A stretch of DNA of 64,000 bases from Stentor coeruleus. Lineage: Eukaryota; Ciliophora; Heterotrichea; Heterotrichida; Stentoridae. The notes under the pieces are model-generated. The model worked only from the letters and a program-made list of their open reading frames with translations, had not been told where the DNA came from and made no database searches. Shown one piece after another: positions 60,250 through 64,000 of this stretch. The stretch lies in contig MPUH01000077.1 in NCBI GenBank assembly GCA_001970955.1, forward strand, positions 52,797 through 116,796, in the 5' to 3' direction. The position numbers and the translations under genes were made by a program. Numbering within the stretch: the stretch's first letter is position 1; every line of letters begins with the position of its first letter.

Positions 60250-62760
60250 ATGAGCTTTAAGGATATGCCGCATAGCCTAAACGAGATTTTTTCTCATCTA
60301 AACGACGGAAGTTCCGAGCTGAAATCCTTATCCTTATTCTTCAAAGGTGTAAAAAATGCTTTTGATACATTTTCAATTGACCTAAACAAAAACAGTGACA
60401 GCTTCAAATTACTTAAACCAGAAAGCACATTAACTCAATCAATGCATTCATTAAAAAGATATTTCAAACAAATCGTAACATATCAACTATCTTTTATCAA
60501 TAGTTTACAGACAGACATAATTGAACCACTCGATCTATTCTATGAGCATTTTACAGGAAACAATATTGAAATCAAAACAAATAGCGAAAATACTTCAAAA
60601 CCTCTTAGAGCAGCTCATTTAGAATTACAAAAAGTTAAAACAAATTATTATCAACAGTCTGAAACATTAGAAAAACTCAAACGAACAATCATCACTTCAA
60701 ACAACCAACAAACAATCGCAGCTCAACAAAAACAATATGAAATAAGTGTTAATATAGCACAAGAGAATTATAAAAAACGCATTGATGAAGTAAATTATTT
60801 GATGGCGATATATGAGAGTGAAATGCCAAGCCTACTTGAATCTCTTCAGCAGAACGAAGAAAGTAGGATTTATTTTATTAAAAGTACAGCAGAAAAACAT
60901 ATAAGACATTATCAGAAAATGATAGAATCATTAAACACTTGCTTGATTGAGTTTTCAGACAGTGTTACTTTTATCAATAGCAATTTTGATATAAAAAACT
61001 TTATAGGGCGTTTAGAAAACCCGATGGAAATACAAAAAGAGTTTGTTGACTACATGTCTTGGAAAAACATGAAAAAAATCGATGAAGTCAGCGACCTTGA
61101 AATAGTAAATTCGGTTATAGATTTTATCATATTAAACAAAAGCTGTAAATTCGCAGATTTTCCTAAACTCAATGAAATCCTTTTGAGTAATAAAGGAAAA
61201 GACATGTTTATCCGAGGTTTAGAGTGTTTAAAACATAATGAGAAAATCGAAAACGAAGGCTTTAACAAACTGGCTGATATCCTAAAACGAATCCTCTCAT
61301 CCTTAGAAGATGATGAAACCAGTCAAATGCATTTCTGCAAAATAATCGCTTTATCCCATGTTTTCTTTATAGAATCCAACGGGCAAAAACGTTATCTAAC
61401 CGAGTTACTGAAATCCGAAAAAATCTGGGACAATGAAAAGCGCTGGATAAGCGCAATCCAACTCGCAATATCAGCTAAACTTTTAGTCGATAAAGAATCA
61501 TTACAAAAAGTATCTCACGGCCGAAAAAAGCCAAGTTTTATTTTATCAACTCTTAAGGATTTGGCATTAAAAATCCCTTTACCCAATAAAGAAAAACCTA
61601 TAGAAAAATCAGACAAGTCTTCAGCTTATAATATTTTATCTCATTTTACTTATCAAATGTCTAATCTTAGTGTCCCATCAAAAATAGCTCAGTCTATTGT
61701 TATGAAAATTGCTGATAATTATATGCTTGAGGCTGATAGAATATGCACTTTGTTAAGTCAAATTCAGGTTGAACGAGAAACTAGTCCTCAAAAAAAAAGA
61801 ATATCTCGAGTTTTTAATCAGAAAATATTAAGATTAGTCCTTGAGTATCTTAATCCTATAGAAACACTTAACCTATTAACTTTGAATAAAACTTTTAAAA
61901 CATATCTTCAACCTTATGTTTACTATGATTTCCTCTATACAAAAAGAGGAAATGCTGAAAAGATCAGGAAAAAACACTGGGAAAATCAACTTAAACTGCA
62001 CTTTCCCCCTACAGACTATAATGCTTTATTAGACAAAATATCTAAAAACATCGAATTTATAGGTGAAATGAATGATATTATCGATATGGATGTTAATAGA
62101 TCATATCAAGATAGGACTGAAATGCATCAAGCCTTAAAAAATGTTCTTAAAACTTATGCGTTTTTCAATCCTGATGTGAGTTACTGTCAAGGGATGAATT
62201 TTATAGCTGGAACTTTTCTGCAGATTTTCAAAGATGAGAGTTTTAGTTTTAAATGTTTGATTGGTTTAGTTAAAAAGTTTGACATGAGTCCTATTTTTCA
62301 GGTTGGTGTCCCAAAACTTAGATGTATGCTTTATCAACTTGATCAGATTATAGAAATTAAACTTCCTGATATACAAAAAGTTTTTAAACTTGAAGGAGTT
62401 TCAGCTGGGTTTTTTAGTAGTTCTTGGTTTTTGACGTTGTTTTCAAGCAATTTGCAAAGTAAAATTCCAGTTTTGTTACAAATTTGGGATTATTTTTTTA
62501 TTAAAGGATGGAAGGTTATTTTTAAAGCATCGGTAGCGATACTTAAACTTATGGGTCCAAAGATTAGAGGTGGGACTTTTGATGAAATTATGAGTTTGAT
62601 TACTGGGGCGAATTTGTATACTGAAGAGTTTTTTAATGAAGGGTTTATTGTTTATGTTAAAGAGGTCAAGATTACAAATTCACTACTTGCTAGGCTTGAA
62701 GAGGATTATAATAAGATTTTGGCACTTTCGAATAGGTCTCCTTTTAGAGATTCGGCATAA
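60250..62760 (+). CDS. multidomain TBC Rab-GAP (F-BAR-like, F-box-like, TBC)
   Basis: 836 residues. Residues 1-260 are helical and resemble an F-BAR/FCH module (SLFFKGVKNAFDTFSIDLN, LQKVKTNYYQQSETLEKLK). Residues of about 270-420 form a helical region reminiscent of SBF2/KIAA0513-type segments. Residues of about 517-560 resemble an F-box (VFNQKILRLVLEYLNPIETLNL). The TBC domain spans about 575-800 with the arginine finger in IDMDVNRSY (Arg617) and the glutamine finger in SYCQGMN (Gln647), so GAP activity is predicted. TBC proteins inactivate Rab GTPases on membranes. The N-terminal assignments are by pattern only. Confidence 0.9.
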   Translation: MSFKDMPHSLNEIFSHLNDGSSELKSLSLFFKGVKNAFDTFSIDLNKNSDSFKLLKPESTLTQSMHSLKRYFKQIVTYQLSFINSLQTDIIEPLDLFYEHFTGNNIEIKTNSENTSKPLRAAHLELQKVKTNYYQQSETLEKLKRTIITSNNQQTIAAQQKQYEISVNIAQENYKKRIDEVNYLMAIYESEMPSLLESLQQNEESRIYFIKSTAEKHIRHYQKMIESLNTCLIEFSDSVTFINSNFDIKNFIGRLENPMEIQKEFVDYMSWKNMKKIDEVSDLEIVNSVIDFIILNKSCKFADFPKLNEILLSNKGKDMFIRGLECLKHNEKIENEGFNKLADILKRILSSLEDDETSQMHFCKIIALSHVFFIESNGQKRYLTELLKSEKIWDNEKRWISAIQLAISAKLLVDKESLQKVSHGRKKPSFILSTLKDLALKIPLPNKEKPIEKSDKSSAYNILSHFTYQMSNLSVPSKIAQSIVMKIADNYMLEADRICTLLSQIQVERETSPQKKRISRVFNQKILRLVLEYLNPIETLNLLTLNKTFKTYLQPYVYYDFLYTKRGNAEKIRKKHWENQLKLHFPPTDYNALLDKISKNIEFIGEMNDIIDMDVNRSYQDRTEMHQALKNVLKTYAFFNPDVSYCQGMNFIAGTFLQIFKDESFSFKCLIGLVKKFDMSPIFQVGVPKLRCMLYQLDQIIEIKLPDIQKVFKLEGVSAGFFSSSWFLTLFSSNLQSKIPVLLQIWDYFFIKGWKVIFKASVAILKLMGPKIRGGTFDEIMSLITGANLYTEEFFNEGFIVYVKEVKITNSLLARLEEDYNKILALSNRSPFRDSA

Positions 62761-62944
62761 TAAGATTAAGATGGATTATGGTAAATATGGTTTTGTTAGA
62801 TTTGAGAGGATAGTAGTTGTAAAGATATAGGAAAATAGGAATAATATAGATACTTTTATAAATTACTTGATATAAAAATATTATATTGTCTATACAAGCT
62901 TAAAAGTGTTATAAGCCAATTAACGTAGTATAAATTCAAATTAA

Positions 62945-63997
62945 ATGGGCTGCAACATATCATGCTGTTCAGACAAAAAAGAAGCACCTATGGATATGAC
63001 TATATCTTTATCTACAGAAAGGATGTCTGCGTTAAGATTTAAAGCTAATAGAGATCTTGAAGAAATAATTGAAAACTATGCAAAAATAGAGCCAGTTATG
63101 AGTTTTAGACCAAGTCCTGTAAAATTATTCCCACCTGAAAGCAGCCAAAACACATCGATCACCCGTTCACGAATCGAAGCAAACAAACGCAAGCTAACCG
63201 AAAACGAATACAAAGAAATAAACCTCAAATTTTTTATCATGAGAGACGATTTCAGTACAATCGACTTTTCAACTATAATCGATGGTGTCTACTATGGTTC
63301 AGATGATATCTTTGAACTAGAAACCAAATCAATCTACAAAGGAGAATATGACATAAACGGTTTACAACATGGTAGAGGTATAGAAATAAAGCCAAATGGT
63401 AGTATATACATGGGATATTTTAATCATGGTAAAATCCAAGGACTTGGTCGTTTATTAAACACTGAAGGGATTTTATATCAAGGATCTTTTATAACAATAG
63501 AAGGAAGTACAATGTGTGATGAAAATGCTGTTTTACATGGACAAGGAAAAGAAGTATGGCCTGGGGGGATGAAATATGAAGGTTTATTTGTTATGGGTCA
63601 AAAAGAAGGAAAAGGGACTTTATATACAAAAGATTCTCAATACACAGGAGAATTTCATAATGATGAAATGCATGGAGAAGGTATCATTGTATGGAAAAAT
63701 AAAATGAGATATTCTGGGACTTGGAAAAGAGGACTTATGCATGGAAAAGGTGAGTTTAGTTGGCCTAATGGAAAAATGTATATTGGTGGATATAAACATG
63801 GAGAAAAACATGGAAAAGGGGTTATGAAATGGATAAATGGGAAAAAGTATGATGGAGATTGGAAGAATGGGAAAAAACATGGACAAGGAATTTATACGTT
63901 TTTTGATAAGACAAAAAATAAATTAAGGGCTTCAAGGTCGGAATGGGCTCATGGGAATAGAATTCGTTGGATAAGTCCTCATGAAAATGCTAATTAA
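62945..63997 (+). CDS. MORN-repeat protein with acylated N-terminus
   Basis: 350 residues. MGCNISCCSDKKE suits N-myristoylation and multiple palmitoylation, so it should sit on a membrane. Residues of about 130-325 hold eight or so MORN repeats, marked by YKGEYDINGLQHGRG, YMGYFNHGKIQGLG, YEGLFVMGQKEGKG, YTGEFHNDEMHGEG, YSGTWKRGLMHGKG, YIGGYKHGEKHGKG and YDGDWKNGKKHGQG. MORN arrays bind membranes or dimerise and organise the cortex in protists. The gene is complete and ends in TAA three bases before the window end. Confidence 0.94.
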   Translation: MGCNISCCSDKKEAPMDMTISLSTERMSALRFKANRDLEEIIENYAKIEPVMSFRPSPVKLFPPESSQNTSITRSRIEANKRKLTENEYKEINLKFFIMRDDFSTIDFSTIIDGVYYGSDDIFELETKSIYKGEYDINGLQHGRGIEIKPNGSIYMGYFNHGKIQGLGRLLNTEGILYQGSFITIEGSTMCDENAVLHGQGKEVWPGGMKYEGLFVMGQKEGKGTLYTKDSQYTGEFHNDEMHGEGIIVWKNKMRYSGTWKRGLMHGKGEFSWPNGKMYIGGYKHGEKHGKGVMKWINGKKYDGDWKNGKKHGQGIYTFFDKTKNKLRASRSEWAHGNRIRWISPHENAN

Positions 63998-64000
63998 AAA

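Noticed and set aside
1-64000. Blepharisma-type code with TGA as Trp
   Set aside because: Long genes have no in-frame TGA and use only TGG for Trp, so TGA reassignment is not seen.
34978-64000. tRNA genes in the long spacers
   Set aside because: No GGTTCGANNCC-type B box with a matching acceptor stem was found by eye; a tRNAscan run would decide.
1-64000. CRISPR arrays, operons or prokaryotic defence systems
   Set aside because: All genes are eukaryotic with their own flanks; no spaced repeats or prokaryotic signals.

Overview
This window looks like macronuclear DNA of a heterotrich ciliate, most likely Stentor or a close relative. The DNA is very AT-rich and gene-dense, and the genes are eukaryotic: kinesin, PKA, TML-calpain, CLEC16A, OCRL-type 5-phosphatase, MORN, SHIPPO, and START- and TBC-domain proteins. 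Genes are interrupted only by spliceosomal-type introns of 15 or 16 nt (GTA...AG with an A six bases from the 3' end), which is the known hallmark of heterotrichs. All 34 complete coding sequences end in TAA (24) or TAG (10), and none has an in-frame TGA. That argues against the Blepharisma code (TGA = Trp) and fits the standard code reported for Stentor, although TGA appears to be avoided.

Layout, left to right. 1-9.4 kb: a gene tail, NudC, two coiled-coil proteins, a small SSNA1-like protein, a START-domain protein, TTC27 and a small unknown gene. 10.3-20.9 kb: an unknown MGC-starting protein 13 bp ahead of an OCRL/INPP5B-type inositol polyphosphate 5-phosphatase (three introns), mitochondrial ribosomal protein mL49, two coiled-coil proteins (one with a degenerate FYVE-like finger), a WD40 protein and a GTPBP1-type translational GTPase. 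21-35 kb: a small membrane protein, a tail-anchored coiled-coil protein, a 1642-residue transmembrane calpain of the DEK1 type, a small CaaX-box protein, CLEC16A and glutamine-dependent NAD synthetase. 35-37.8 kb: the largest non-coding stretch, holding one relic ORF. 37.8-52 kb: WD40 protein, enolase, an acylated pseudokinase, coiled-coil and basic unknowns, an F-box protein, PKA catalytic subunit and a WW/RRM RNA-binding protein. 52.7-64 kb: triosephosphate isomerase, a SHIPPO/STPGR axonemal protein, a small unknown, kinesin-1, a multidomain TBC Rab-GAP and a MORN-repeat protein.

The genes are independent housekeeping, cytoskeletal and membrane-traffic units, not an operon or a defence system. 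I found no mobile element, CRISPR array, tRNA or rRNA. Several proteins share a theme of phosphoinositide, endosome and cortex control (OCRL-type phosphatase, CLEC16A, TBC GAP, START, MORN), but nothing in the layout links them functionally.

Two features run through the whole window. (1) Eleven single-N gaps are each flanked by a direct repeat of 37-205 bp. Removing one copy restores reading frames exactly in three genes, so these are unmerged contig overlaps and not biology. (2) Intergenic DNA has extreme strand asymmetry: on the coding strand, 5' flanks are C-rich and nearly free of G, and 3' flanks are G-rich and nearly free of C. I did not find a convincing new multi-gene system. The most notable items are the skew pattern, the absence of TGA, an intron/stop anomaly in the RRM gene, the F-BAR/F-box/TBC-like protein and the pseudokinase.
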